A stretch of DNA of 64,000 bases from an uncultured Lachnospiraceae bacterium (GCA_944383265.1 CALWOX010000002.1:268859-332858), one strand, 5' to 3'; counted from the first letter of the stretch, positions 8,490 through 17,895 are shown. Numbers and translations: made by a program. Notes: generated by a model not told the origin, from the sequence alone.

Positions 8490-9719
8490 TTATATCAGTT
8501 TTTTATTTTTCTCATCAAGAAGTGCCTTGACCTTTATAGGCAAGCCGAATAGATTTATGAATCCTGCTGAATCAGCCTGATCATATACATTGTCCTCTCC
8601 GAAGGTGGCTATCTCCTCAGAATAGAGAGAATAAGGTGATGTCATTCCCGCGTTTATGATGTTTCCCTTGTAAAGCTTGAGTTTGACCTCTCCTGTTACA
8701 GTCTCCTGAGTCTTGTCCACAAAGGCGCTCAAGGCCTCCCTCAGAGGAGTGAACCACTGTCCGTTATATACAAGCTCGCTGAATTTGAGCGCTGTCTGCA
8801 TCTTGTAGTGTTGTGTTTCCTTATCGAGGCATATCTCCTCAAGGGCCTGATGCGCCGCATAAAGGATAGCCCCGCCGGGAGTCTCATAAACGCCTCGGCT
8901 CTTCATTCCCACAAGACGGTTCTCCACCATGTCGATTATGCCTATACCGTTCTCACCGCCGAGCTTATTGAGCTTTCTTATAATGTCTGAGGCCTTCATC
9001 CTCTCTCCATCTACAGAAACAGGTACTCCCTTTTCAAAGGCAAGCTTTACATAGAAGGGTTCATCAGGCGCTTTCTCAGGTGATACACCCATCTCAAGAA
9101 TGCTGTCGTACTTCGGCTCGTTTGCGGGGTCCTCAAGGTCAAGTCCCTCATGTGAAAGATGCCAGAGATTCTTGTCCTTTGAATAGTTTGTCTCCCTGTT
9201 TATCTTTAAGGGGATATTGTGCTCCTCAGCATAGGCTATCTCCTTCTCACGGCTGTTGAGCTCCCAGAAGCGCCAAGGTGCTATGATATCCATCTCGGGA
9301 GCAAATGCTTTTATGGAAAGCTCAAAACGCACCTGATCATTTCCCTTTCCGGTACATCCGTGAGCTATAGCATCCGCACCTTCCTTCTTTGCTATCTCCA
9401 CAAGCTTCTTTGCAATGACAGGGCGGGCAAAGGATGTACCCAAAAGATATTTCCCCTCATATACAGCCCCGGCCTTCAAGGTAGGGATGATATAGTCATC
9501 CACAAACTCATCTGTAAGATCCTCTATATATATCTTTGAGGCTCCTGTCTTAATGGCCTTCTCCTCAAGCCCTGAAAGCTCTCCTTCTCCCTGCCCCACA
9601 TCGGCAGCCACTGCTATGACCTCGCAGTCATAGTGCTCCTTAAGCCATGGAATAATAACTGATGTATCAAGTCCTCCTGAATATGCGAGAACGACCTTGT
9701 TATATTTTTGAGATTTCAT
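8490..9719 (-). CDS. argG: Argininosuccinate synthase
   Basis: ATP-dependent joining of citrulline and aspartate. The N-terminal pyrophosphatase loop [10 protein letters not shown] is present, together with the aspartate/citrulline-binding region [14 protein letters not shown]. An upstream in-frame ATG exists at 9761, but it lies at about the predicted transcription start, whereas GGAGG at 9728-9732 is well placed for the ATG at 9719 (MKSQKY), giving 409 residues. First gene of the arginine operon, directly behind the promoter and ARG-box-like sites. Confidence 0.95.
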   Translation of the reverse strand: MKSQKYNKVVLAYSGGLDTSVIIPWLKEHYDCEVIAVAADVGQGEGELSGLEEKAIKTGASKIYIEDLTDEFVDDYIIPTLKAGAVYEGKYLLGTSFARPVIAKKLVEIAKKEGADAIAHGCTGKGNDQVRFELSIKAFAPEMDIIAPWRFWELNSREKEIAYAEEHNIPLKINRETNYSKDKNLWHLSHEGLDLEDPANEPKYDSILEMGVSPEKAPDEPFYVKLAFEKGVPVSVDGERMKASDIIRKLNKLGGENGIGIIDMVENRLVGMKSRGVYETPGGAILYAAHQALEEICLDKETQHYKMQTALKFSELVYNGQWFTPLREALSAFVDKTQETVTGEVKLKLYKGNIINAGMTSPYSLYSEEIATFGEDNVYDQADSAGFINLFGLPIKVKALLDEKNKKLI

Positions 9720-9752
9720 TTCAAATCCTCCGCCGTAAATATTATAGGCTCT

Positions 9753-9780
9753 ATTATACATAATATTTATGCAAAATCAA
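9753..9780 (-). promoter_or_regulatory. Promoter of the argGHCJBDF operon
   Basis: Minus-strand TTGATT (9775-9780) and TATAAT (9753-9758) with a 16-bp spacer. The spacer is occupied by the palindrome TGCATAA/TTATGTA (9757-9773), so a bound repressor would block RNA polymerase. Confidence 0.65.
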
Positions 9781-9845
9781 GAAGATTTTAAGAATATTTA
9801 TTCTATTTTATTAAATTATCAGGAGTATTAATGAATTTTTATGCA
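9757..9845. promoter_or_regulatory. Three ARG-box-like operators (candidate ArgR sites)
   Basis: Three AT-rich palindromes resemble the ArgR/AhrC half-site pattern GAATWWWWATTC: 9757-9773 (TACATAA..TTATGCA), 9791-9804 (AGAAT-ATTT-ATTCT, a perfect core match) and 9832-9845 (TGAAT-TTTT-ATGCA). Centres are about 32 and 41 bp apart, close to whole helical turns. ArgR proteins bind such multiple boxes as hexamers. The rest of the 9720-10124 gap holds the promoter and the grd terminator; I see nothing in 9846-10030. Confidence 0.6.
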
Positions 9846-10030
9846 CTTAGTTTTTTCGGATATCATATAATATTCTTTATACGGCCTCCATTGTGGCAAA
9901 CTCAACTGATGATTTTACGGTCAATGCACCGGCATATAAAGCTATTGAATCCGGATATAAAAAACAAATATAAAAAATAAAATTAAATTACATGAAAATA
10001 CAAGCATATGCTCAATACGAAAATTAAATA

Positions 10031-10063
10031 CAAAAAGAAACGGCATAGCCGAAGCTACACCGT
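10031..10063 (-). terminator. Terminator of the grd operon
   Basis: Minus-strand hairpin with a 10-bp stem ACGGTGTAGC/GCTATGCCGT (two G-U pairs), a TTCG tetraloop and the T tract TTTCTTTTTG, about 60 bp after the grdCD stop. A canonical intrinsic terminator. Confidence 0.88.
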
Positions 10064-10124
10064 CTCCATAACAATAACTATATTGTTTTAATTGAGCTTT
10101 GGTCCTCTGATAATCAGCCTGAAA

Positions 10125-12674
10125 TTAGCCGATATATCCTGCCTTTGTAAGGATAGCTACTGCCTTATCCTTGTTAGCCTCTGAGATCTGAACGATAGGG
10201 CCTGTGCATCCCATTCCGCCCTCAGCGTAAATTCCCTCTTTCCAGAGAGCCTTTACAGCGTTGTCGATATCCATAACCTCGATACCGGGGATAGCAGCTG
10301 TAACTACTTCCTTAGCAGGCATAGGAACATCCTCTTCCTCTTCCTCAGCCTCTGCCTTAGCGGGAGCTGATGACTTAAGGATATCGTCAAGTCCTGCTGC
10401 GTGAGCTGCAGCGTAGGTCTCGTCAGCGATCTTCTTCCAATCGTTAGCTACAAGGTTTGCAGCGTACTCCATAGCACCTGCGATTACAGGAGCTCCTGAA
10501 GCTCTTGAAACGATCATGACAAGCTTGTCATATCCCTCACCGATTCCGGGGCCGTAGCCGTAGCCCATTGCCTCGTACTGTCCGCCTGTTGTGTATGATG
10601 AGAAGAGCTTCATCATAAGGTTTCCTGTAAGAGAATCCATTACCATAACATCAGCAGTTCCGAGAAGAAGGTCGTTACCTCTCATCTCTACACCGCCATC
10701 AGCTCTTGCTGACTCAGCGAAAGTAATGTCAAATCCGTTAGCCTTGAGCTGCTTAAGAGCCTTCTCACAAGCTCTTGCTCCGTCTATGTTAGCGATACCT
10801 ACAGTGGGGTTCTCAACTCCGTCAGCCTTAGCAGCGATGATACCTGCTATAGCATTCTTAACGAGAGCTGCAACTCTGTCTGTATCTGAAGTTCCTGTTG
10901 TGTTAGCTATGTACATAGCCTTTCCGCGAGCAGGTGTGATAACCTTACCTACAGTTGAAACTCCGATAGGGAAAGGATAGTGCATTGTAACAGCAGCCTG
11001 AGCTGTTCCGTCAGCAAGTGCAGCCTCCATCTCCTTATGAGCTGTCTCACCTGTAGAAACGATAGCCTCGATTCCCTTCTTTCCTGCAAGCTCAACAGCA
11101 AGGTCGATGTTGTCCTCGCCGTGCTCTGAACCCTCAGAAGCGAATGCGATCTTTGTTCCGTAGTAGTTAGCAGTCTTGCAGATCTTAACTTCCTTCTTAG
11201 CTGTTGCAGATCCGCCGCCTACCTGATGATCATTAGCCTGAACAACGAATGATACACCGTCGAAGAGGTTTGTCATACGGCCAAGGAAAAGTGAACCCTT
11301 ACCGATGATCATAGCCTTCTGAACCTTACCTGACTTGCAGTCGTCCATGAGCTGTCCGAGATAAGGAACTCCTGAAGGGATATGTCCCTGTGTGGGAGCC
11401 CAACCGGGCATACCATGCTGCTTAACGAAGTCAGCGATGCCTGCTCTGTCAAGGTCCTTATTCATAACAGCAAGTGCTGCTATCATCTTGTAGTTAGCCT
11501 CGGGAACATCTCCTGCTCCTGCGGGCTTTGTGATATCAGGGTTCTGAAGCTCGGGAGCGTACTTGTCGATCTCTGTGATCTTAAGTCCTGCTGCCTTAAG
11601 GGGATCTCCTACGAGTGATCCGATAACCTTCTGAGGAGCTGAACCTGTGCTGATTGTATGACGTCCTACGATATCTGTTCTTACCTGAGGATGGATTCCA
11701 TCATCAGCAGAAACAAGAACTGAGAAGCCTGCGATGCAGTCCTCAAGGATAGGAAGTCCCTTCTTTACGTGATCCTTACCGTTCATTCCGAGCTTAGCTG
11801 TGCAGCCGCCGGCGGTAACTACAACGTTCTTAAATGTTCCTGCCTTAACAAGAGCTGCTGCATGAAGCATAGCGTGTGCAGGTCCTGCACAGAAGCCTCT
11901 TACATCAGATCCTGTAGCATTGGGATAACCTGCGATCTCAGCGGCAGCCTTAGCAAAGTTTCCGCCTCCACGCTGGTTCATATCTCCACAAGCCTCCTCA
12001 CAGCAGTCGATAACGTACTCAACTGATGCGGGATCAAAATTGTTCTTCTTCTTAAGCTCTATAAGAGATACAACATTTGATGCCTTTGAAACAAGGTTCT
12101 CAAGCATTACATGAGCTGAAAGGTTTACATCTACATCGTGAGCTCTCTTAACTACACCGACAAGCTTCTCACCGATGTAAAGTCCCTCGGAATGCTCCTC
12201 TGTTACGAGTCTCTGAAGCTCAGTCTCATCAGCATTGTTCTTTAAAAGTGACTCGAGCTGCTCGTCTGTGAACCACTCTCTCTTAGCAAGCTTCTCCTTG
12301 ATCTCAGCTGCGAAACCGTTCTCAAGAAGAACAAGCTCGAATACGTCACAGATATGCATAATTCCGTAGAACTCGTCCTCGGGAAGAATGCATCCGAACT
12401 TTCCGTCTTCCTTTGCATCGTTCCACTTCTTGTCATAGTAAGGGAACTCCGTAGCTGCAAGATCCTCGTATGTAGCATTTCCGATATATACCTGGTTAGG
12501 GATATATGAAACTACATCTTCATAACTTCTTAAATGCTTAGGCAGCTCTACAAGGTACTCTGAAGAGGGATTAACTACTCTCTCTGTTGTCTGTGTAGTA
12601 CCATTGTAGATTACCATGTCAGGTGTTGCAGCAAGTGTATAGCTTGCACCTTTAATAACCGGATAACCTTTCAT
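10125..12674 (-). CDS. grdCD: GrdC-GrdD fusion: glycine reductase component C (beta plus alpha)
   Basis: Component C takes the acetyl group from Se-carboxymethylated GrdA and releases acetyl phosphate. One uninterrupted 849-residue frame contains both subunits. Residues 1 to about 480 are GrdC (thiolase/KAS III-like, with FCAGPAHAML and ending GRMTNLFDGVSFVVQAN). About 490-849 is GrdD (PlsX-like), including the acidic linker EAEEEEEDVP and the C-terminal cysteine motif GMGCTGPIV. In the glycine reducers I know, these are two adjacent genes. The junction DHQVGGGSATAKKE looks like a glycine-rich linker. I followed the DNA through 11220-11260 and saw no stop or frameshift. Last gene of the operon. 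Confidence 0.92.
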   Translation of the reverse strand: MKGYPVIKGASYTLAATPDMVIYNGTTQTTERVVNPSSEYLVELPKHLRSYEDVVSYIPNQVYIGNATYEDLAATEFPYYDKKWNDAKEDGKFGCILPEDEFYGIMHICDVFELVLLENGFAAEIKEKLAKREWFTDEQLESLLKNNADETELQRLVTEEHSEGLYIGEKLVGVVKRAHDVDVNLSAHVMLENLVSKASNVVSLIELKKKNNFDPASVEYVIDCCEEACGDMNQRGGGNFAKAAAEIAGYPNATGSDVRGFCAGPAHAMLHAAALVKAGTFKNVVVTAGGCTAKLGMNGKDHVKKGLPILEDCIAGFSVLVSADDGIHPQVRTDIVGRHTISTGSAPQKVIGSLVGDPLKAAGLKITEIDKYAPELQNPDITKPAGAGDVPEANYKMIAALAVMNKDLDRAGIADFVKQHGMPGWAPTQGHIPSGVPYLGQLMDDCKSGKVQKAMIIGKGSLFLGRMTNLFDGVSFVVQANDHQVGGGSATAKKEVKICKTANYYGTKIAFASEGSEHGEDNIDLAVELAGKKGIEAIVSTGETAHKEMEAALADGTAQAAVTMHYPFPIGVSTVGKVITPARGKAMYIANTTGTSDTDRVAALVKNAIAGIIAAKADGVENPTVGIANIDGARACEKALKQLKANGFDITFAESARADGGVEMRGNDLLLGTADVMVMDSLTGNLMMKLFSSYTTGGQYEAMGYGYGPGIGEGYDKLVMIVSRASGAPVIAGAMEYAANLVANDWKKIADETYAAAHAAGLDDILKSSAPAKAEAEEEEEDVPMPAKEVVTAAIPGIEVMDIDNAVKALWKEGIYAEGGMGCTGPIVQISEANKDKAVAILTKAGYIG

Positions 12675-12739
12675 TTTAACTTAATCTCCTGAATTAAATT
12701 TATATTTATATTAAAAATAAATATATTGCTTATTTGTAG

Positions 12740-12783
12740 AAAAGGCTGTAACAAAAGCATTTTCTGCTTCCGTACAGCCTTTT
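12740..12783. terminator. Intercistronic hairpin between grdA and grdCD
   Basis: Perfect 11-bp inverted repeat AAAAGGCTGTA/TACAGCCTTTT (12740-12750, 12773-12783) with a smaller hairpin in the loop. It could act as a partial terminator or mRNA-processing/stability element that sets GrdA above GrdCD levels. Only a short U run follows on the minus strand. Confidence 0.6.
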
Positions 12784-12823
12784 GTGAGCCACAAGGCTCT
12801 AATGACTTACGGGGCACGCACGA

Positions 12824-13297
12824 TTAAAGATACTTGCAGTACTCCTTACGAATGTTCTCCATCTCCTCGTGGATTGCGGGAACATCCATAACCATCTCCA
12901 TCATACCTACCTGCTCGTCATATACAGCGGGATCTACTTCCGCTTTGATTTCATCTTCACAAATGTGATATACAGTCAGTCCCAACTGGACTCCTGCTAA
13001 AGGTCCTGCCCATGTAGGGTCACCATTAGTAACTGTCTCAGCTGCAAGGCCTGAAGCCTCTGCCTCTGATGCGCCAAGAAGAACAACAACGTTCTCTGCG
13101 CCGAACTCCTCACTAATGTTTAATACCCTCTTCTGGTTCTCAAGATCCATAGCACCTGCGGATGTTCAGACGAAACACTCGGTAGAGGAGTATGCTATGT
13201 TTGCGCCTGCTGTCTTAGCGCACTCTTCAATGGCAGGTCCCGGTACACCGTCACGGTCTCCGATGATGATGACATGCTTGTCTTTAAGTATTGCCAT
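12824..13297 (-). CDS. grdA: GrdA, selenoprotein A of glycine reductase (Sec44)
   Basis: Small carrier selenoprotein that accepts the carboxymethyl group from component B. The gene runs from an ATG at 13297 (GGAGG 8-9 nt upstream; product begins [17 protein letters not shown]) through an in-frame TGA at 13166-13168 to TAA at 12824, 157 residues. The TGA sits in the classic motif CFVUTSAGAMD at codon 44, where known GrdA proteins carry Sec. Ordinary gene finders would call only the fragment after the UGA (12824-13150). A short hairpin ATCC/GGAT lies just 3' of the UGA and could be part of a SECIS element. It follows trxA after a 171-bp gap. Confidence 0.96.
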
Positions 13298-13468
13298 ATC
13301 AGAATCCTCCTTTTCCTATCATTTTATTTTTATGACATCTTATGAAAGTTATTTTCACAAGTATGCATCAAAGTTAGTGCGAAGTGAAAGCCTCGGCCAT
13401 CACCTCAAAATTTAATTAATTAAACTGAATAAACAAATCAAATGTACTCAATGTGTAATTTAAATAAA

Positions 13469-13789
13469 TTACTCAGCGTACTTCTTGATCATTTCCTCGC
13501 ATGACTCGGGTGTAGCATCATCCTTAACCCTTGAATCAACCATAACGCCATTCTGGTAAATAGCGATTACAGGAAGTCCAAGAACCTTCTGGCTGATAGC
13601 GAGTCTTCTTGCCTTTGTGGTGTTGAGAGATGTGAATTTGATCTTATCTCCGTAAACCTTCTCGAATCCATGAATATGAGGCATAAGTGCTGCACAAGGT
13701 ACGCATCCGTCTCCGTAGAAGTCAACGAGAACTGTTCCCTCTGCCTTTAATACTTCTTCCTCAAAGTTGTCTTTTGTTAAATCTACCAT
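13469..13789 (-). CDS. trxA: Thioredoxin of the glycine reductase system
   Basis: Reduces the oxidised selenoprotein at the end of each glycine reductase cycle. The 106 residues form a single thioredoxin fold. The redox motif is GCVPC (C29, C32) rather than the usual WCGPC; as I recall, such variant motifs are known in thioredoxins from glycine-reducing clostridia. The conserved cis-proline region is LGLPVIAIY. It lies between trxB and grdA in the operon, which ties it to this pathway rather than to general redox duty. Confidence 0.94.
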   Translation of the reverse strand: MVDLTKDNFEEEVLKAEGTVLVDFYGDGCVPCAALMPHIHGFEKVYGDKIKFTSLNTTKARRLAISQKVLGLPVIAIYQNGVMVDSRVKDDATPESCEEMIKKYAE

Positions 13790-13846
13790 GATAATCTCCT
13801 TCTGTGTAAAAACACATTTTAAATAAAGAATTTATACAGTGTAAAA

Positions 13847-14797
13847 TTACTCTAAGTTAGCGCAGTACTTTTCAGCCTGTGATGCTGCAATAGCACCATC
13901 AGCAGCTGCTGTAACTACCTGACGGAGTGACTTCACTCTTACATCTCCTGCAGCGTAAACGCCCTCGATGTTTGTGTGCATATTATCATCAGTCTTGATG
14001 TAGCCGTTCTCCATCTCAAGTCCGCAATCCTGAAGATTATCTGTGTTGGGAAGGTATCCGATAAATCCGAATACTCCGAACATTCCGTCATCGGGATCAG
14101 CCTTGATAGTAGTAAGCTCGCCTGTCTTTACATTCTTAACTATCATAGTATCAAGGATGCCGTCACCGTCAACCTCCTCAACAACTGAATCCCACATGAA
14201 GTGAAGCTTCTCATTCTTGAAAGCCTTCTCCTGAATAGACTCAGCAGCACGGAGCTGGTCACGTCTGTGAATGATAGTAACCTTACGAGCAAATTTTGTG
14301 AGGTACATAGCTTCCTCAACAGCTGAATCACCGCCGCCTACTACATATACCTCAAATCCCTCATAGAAGTTTGCGTCGCAAGTAGCGCAGAAAGAAATTC
14401 CCTTACCAAGGAACTCCTTCTCATTCTTGCAGCCGATGGGGCGGGGATGAGCACCTGTAGCTATAATTACAGTCTTTCCCTCGTATACATCGCCCTTAAC
14501 GCCTGTGAGCTTCTTAACAGGGCCCTCGAGCTCAGCCTTTACGATAGTATCGCATACACGCTCAGCACCGAATTTCTTGACCTGCTCGGTCATACGAGCA
14601 ATAAGTGAAGGACCTGACTCCTCCTTATCAACCATCTGTCCGGGATAGTTCTCTATCTCGTCTGTGATGGCGATTTGTCCGCCGTCCTGACCTTTCTCGA
14701 TTACGAGTGTGTCGAGACGATACCTTCCGCCGTAGAGACCTGCTGCAAGACCTGCAGGGCCGGCTCCGAGAATGATTAAATCATAAATCTTTCCCAT
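13847..14797 (-). CDS. trxB: Thioredoxin reductase
   Basis: FAD enzyme that supplies electrons from NADPH or a related donor to the adjacent thioredoxin. The 316 residues show the FAD motif GAGPAGLAAGLYG near the N-terminus, redox-active CATC in FCATCDANF, and the nucleotide motif GGGDSAVEEA. A GTG at 14806 is in frame but only 2 nt from AGGAG, so the ATG at 14797 (MGKIYDL) is the likely start. It sits between grdB and trxA in the operon. Confidence 0.94.
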   Translation of the reverse strand: MGKIYDLIILGAGPAGLAAGLYGGRYRLDTLVIEKGQDGGQIAITDEIENYPGQMVDKEESGPSLIARMTEQVKKFGAERVCDTIVKAELEGPVKKLTGVKGDVYEGKTVIIATGAHPRPIGCKNEKEFLGKGISFCATCDANFYEGFEVYVVGGGDSAVEEAMYLTKFARKVTIIHRRDQLRAAESIQEKAFKNEKLHFMWDSVVEEVDGDGILDTMIVKNVKTGELTTIKADPDDGMFGVFGFIGYLPNTDNLQDCGLEMENGYIKTDDNMHTNIEGVYAAGDVRVKSLRQVVTAAADGAIAASQAEKYCANLE

Positions 14798-14852
14798 TGT
14801 TATCACTTCTCCTTTTGTAAAGCATTTTGTAAAAAATACTATTTTTATAATT

Positions 14853-14905
14853 AGTGTATGCAGGCGTCACTTAATTTCATATAAGTGAATAATCCTGCAT
14901 ACACT
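14853..14905. terminator. Two-tier hairpin between grdB and trxB
   Basis: Outer perfect 12-bp repeat AGTGTATGCAGG/CCTGCATACACT (14853-14864, 14894-14905) encloses an inner perfect 7-bp repeat TCACTTA/TAAGTGA (14867-14873, 14882-14888). No strong U tract follows on the minus strand, so processing or mRNA stabilisation is as likely as termination. Confidence 0.6.
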
Positions 14906-14928
14906 GAATTCAATTACATACTATTATA

Positions 14929-16230
14929 TTATTCAAAAATAGTCTGCTTGTCAACAGGAGTTTCAAGTGCTTTAAGCGCTTTCTCTACAATATTTCTTCT
15001 GAGAACCTTCTCCTCATCTGCTGAAAGCTTGGGATTTCCAAGGGGATGAGGTATAGCTATAGCGGGAACTATTCTGTTAGCTCCAACTGTCATTGAAATA
15101 GGTGTAACTGTACAAACGTGAACTACAGGGATACCATACTTCTCAATGTTCTTAACCATCGTTGCGCCGCAACGTGTGCAGGTTCCTCAGGTAGAGGTAA
15201 GAATTACAGCGTCAACATGATCGTCAACGAGCTTCTTACCGATCTCCTCACCATATTTCTTAGCTGAAGCAACGGCTGTTCCGTTACCAACTGTTGTGTA
15301 GAAGTAAGGATGAAGTGATCCGATCTCTCCGTCCTTTATCATATCTCTTACAACGTCAAGAGGTACTACACGGTTAGGATTCTCATTAGCGTATGAAGGA
15401 TCATATCCGCCGTGAGCTGTCTCGTAGTGCTCGCTGTCAAGAGTATCAACTCCCTCTATATTGTATCCGCCGTACTTCTGAGCGTTTGAAGACTCAATGT
15501 GGTCGGGATTTCCCTTGGGAACGATTCCGCCTGAAGTAACAAGTGCGATACGAGCATGAGCCATGTCTGTGATAGCCTTTCCGGGCTCAACTCTGTCGAA
15601 TGAAGGCATAGGGTACTCTGTTGTGAAGGGCTTACCCTGAAGCTTTGCGATAAGCATATCAACTGCTCTCTCAGCTCCGATCTTGTCATCGAAGAAGTTG
15701 GTTCTTACGCCGTTGGGCATATAGTGCTCTTTTGAAGAAACACCGATCTCCTCACCCTTAGCAAGCTTAAGTGCAAGAGGAGCCATCCAAGCAACAGCCT
15801 CTCCCATACCTGCAGCATTGTTCTTTGTGGGAACGATGTAAACCTTTGTCTTGAACATATCAGCTCCGGGGTTCTCCTCGTACATACCTGTAACAACAGG
15901 AAGTCCGAGCTCCTCCTTAACTGCATTAGCTACTGTACCACAAGCAACTCCGTAACGTCCTGCATTGAATGCGGGTCCGCAAACTACGAAATCAGGGTTC
16001 TCTGACTTGATCATATCAAGGATAGTCTTAAGAGCCTCTTTCTCATTCTCGTTGAAATATGAGTCACCGCAGATAACTGTAGCAACAACCTCAGCCTCGC
16101 CCTTGAACTGAGCGTTAAGAGCTGATCCGGGGCCAACTACGCCTTTGCGAAGCTCGGGCTTAACGTCAGCCTTTTCCTCGCCGCCGATGCCTGCGAAGAA
16201 CTGGTTAATATAATGAACACACTTTAACAT
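14929..16230 (-). CDS. grdB: GrdB, selenoprotein B of glycine reductase (Sec348)
   Basis: Substrate-activating component B subunit. The gene runs through an in-frame TGA at 15187-15189 (codon 348 of 433), giving the motif LTSTUGTCTRCGATM typical of GrdB/F/H selenoproteins. Without recoding it splits into frames 15187-16230 and 14929-15159. A perfect 6-bp hairpin with a GGC loop begins 12 nt 3' of the UGA. The ATG at 16230 follows AGGAGGAG. It lies 17 bp after grdE. Glycine specificity is inferred from the complete grd operon; the sarcosine (GrdF) and betaine (GrdH) paralogues look similar. Confidence 0.95.
15160..15174 (-). other. Candidate SECIS hairpin of grdB
   Basis: Minus-strand CGTTGC-GGC-GCAACG forms a perfect 6-bp stem with a 3-nt loop, 12 nt downstream of the Sec UGA, the distance expected for a bacterial SelB-binding SECIS element inside the coding region. 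Confidence 0.6.
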
Positions 16231-16247
16231 TGCGCTTCTCCTCCTAA

Positions 16248-17531
16248 TTATCTTGCACTGAACTTGTTGAAGCCGATCTCGTTTGTAGCTCCTGTGATAA
16301 CCTGAAGCTCAGCCTCAATAGAACCGTCAGCCTTAAGGCTTCCTGCAGTTCCGCCGGCGATGATATCAGCAACCTCGGGATATCCGATAACTGTATCCAT
16401 AGGTCCGATCTTGATAACCATGTTAGCATTTCCGCCTGTTACAACAGCATCTGCTGAAGCATCAGCGTCTGCAAGTGACTGTGACTTTCCGTCCTGTCCT
16501 GCGTACTCATCTGTGATGATAACTGTCTTGATTCCCTTAGCGGTTATCTTCTTGCAGTTCATGATAAGGTCTGTATCAGGATTTCCGAATCCCTCCTCAG
16601 ATACGATAGCACCGTCAACTCCGAGGAAATCGCAGAGCTTTGAAGCCCAGTCAGAAGATCTCATCTTATCAGCAAGGTAAACGTTCTCATTTGTGATGAT
16701 AACACCAACAAAGTTGATTGTCTTTCCGTGCTCAGCGAAGAGAGCCTTGATAACGGGGTTGTTAAGATGATGATATGTTGTGTTCTTGTCGCATGCTGAT
16801 ACGCAGTTTCCTGAAACGATAGCTCCATCCATAACCTCTGTAGGATAGATCATTGTTGAAAGTGACTGCTTAGCATCTACGCCGTATACATATGTGTCAT
16901 GCATAAGTCCCTGTGACTGAAGCATGTAAACATAAGCAACTCTGGGAAGCTCGGGATACTTTGCGATTCCCTCTTTAACATTGAGAGTCTCGTATGTCTC
17001 AACCTCTTCAGCAACGATGTCCTTAGCAAGCTTTCCGATGAAGTCAGCTGTCTTAAGACCTGCCATACGAACAGAAGCTTCTCTTCTGTGCTTATCAACG
17101 TCCTCCTTGGTGTCAACCTTAACAACAAGGTTGTTGAGCTTTGAGAAAGGTGTGTACTTAGCGCCCTCACCGCTCATGTCGATGATTCCTTCCTGGAATG
17201 CAACGATCTTACCTGTGGTTACTACGCCCATGCCGCGAAGGACATTGGTTCTACCCTCTCCGACAACGTCTACCTTTGCGATCATTCCGGGGAACATTGC
17301 TCCGTTTCCTGATACCTTTACACGAGGCTCAATAACGTCCTTTACAGGCATAATTCTTGTGCTGTCTCCGGGCTTTGCGATAAAGAGCTCGATGTTCTCG
17401 ATATTCTCATCGTCCTTTAAGAGGTTAACGATGTCGTCTTTGTTAACATAGCAAACTCCGTCTTTAACCTCTGACTTTGAAGCAAACTGGATGTCCTTTA
17501 TAGGAACGATCCCTAACTCAAGTTTCTTCAT
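16248..17531 (-). CDS. grdE: GrdE, glycine reductase component B proprotein (pyruvoyl precursor)
   Basis: Proprotein that self-cleaves into two chains, forming the pyruvoyl group that binds the glycine amino group as a Schiff base. The 427 residues include the cleavage region VSGNCVSACDKN, with N242-C243 at the expected scissile position. The D-proline reductase/GrdE-like architecture is otherwise complete. First gene of the grd operon, with a strong ribosome site (AAGGAGGAGGG). Among paralogues (GrdG, GrdI), GrdE is preferred from context. Confidence 0.94.
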   Translation of the reverse strand: MKKLELGIVPIKDIQFASKSEVKDGVCYVNKDDIVNLLKDDENIENIELFIAKPGDSTRIMPVKDVIEPRVKVSGNGAMFPGMIAKVDVVGEGRTNVLRGMGVVTTGKIVAFQEGIIDMSGEGAKYTPFSKLNNLVVKVDTKEDVDKHRREASVRMAGLKTADFIGKLAKDIVAEEVETYETLNVKEGIAKYPELPRVAYVYMLQSQGLMHDTYVYGVDAKQSLSTMIYPTEVMDGAIVSGNCVSACDKNTTYHHLNNPVIKALFAEHGKTINFVGVIITNENVYLADKMRSSDWASKLCDFLGVDGAIVSEEGFGNPDTDLIMNCKKITAKGIKTVIITDEYAGQDGKSQSLADADASADAVVTGGNANMVIKIGPMDTVIGYPEVADIIAGGTAGSLKADGSIEAELQVITGATNEIGFNKFSAR

Positions 17532-17659
17532 GAGTTCCCTCCTCCTTAGAATATAACTTTAATTTTTTATTTTACGCGACTATGCTGCAAATTCAGGTAA
17601 CTTTTTGTTAATTTTTGTGCCATATTACTAAATTTGTTCATAATCACGTTCTTACCTTA

Positions 17660-17687
17660 ATTTTAACACTTAAATCTGATTAGTCAA
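17660..17687 (-). promoter_or_regulatory. Promoter of the grd operon
   Basis: Minus-strand TTGACT (17682-17687) and TAAAAT (17660-17665) with a 16-bp spacer, predicting a 5' leader of about 120 nt before grdE. I saw no glycine riboswitch core in the leader. The identical hexamers and spacing recur before the NSS transporter gene at 28326. The remainder of the 17532-17895 gap holds only the hairpin at 17814. Confidence 0.7.
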
Positions 17688-17813
17688 TAGAATATTGTTA
17701 AAATTTAAGCATTTTTTTTCATTTTTTGCTTTCAGGTGAATTAAACTTCATCACTTAAAGAATTTTTTCATCATTCAGGCAATTCGTGATTTTTTACAAT
17801 TTTTCTCAAGATA

Positions 17814-17857
17814 AAACGGCATCTTCTTTTACATTTTTTATTCTGAAGATGCCGTTT
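17814..17857. terminator. Terminator of the AGCS symporter gene
   Basis: Perfect 13-bp inverted repeat AAACGGCATCTTC/GAAGATGCCGTTT with an AT-rich loop, 38 bp beyond the symporter stop and upstream of the grd promoter. The U tract on the minus strand is short (TTTTATCTT). Confidence 0.75.
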
Positions 17858-17895
17858 AAATATCACGTCATCGTGTTAATAACTGATGTCGTATT

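Noticed and set aside
15456..17170. Several small frames on the same strand inside grdB and grdE
   Set aside because: They are alternative-frame readings with Leu/Ser/Arg-rich composition that overlap real selenoprotein and GrdE coding sequence.
17532..17895. A glycine riboswitch before grdE
   Set aside because: I looked for the conserved GGAGAG and CCGAAGG-type core in the leader and did not see it; only an AT-rich leader and promoter are present.
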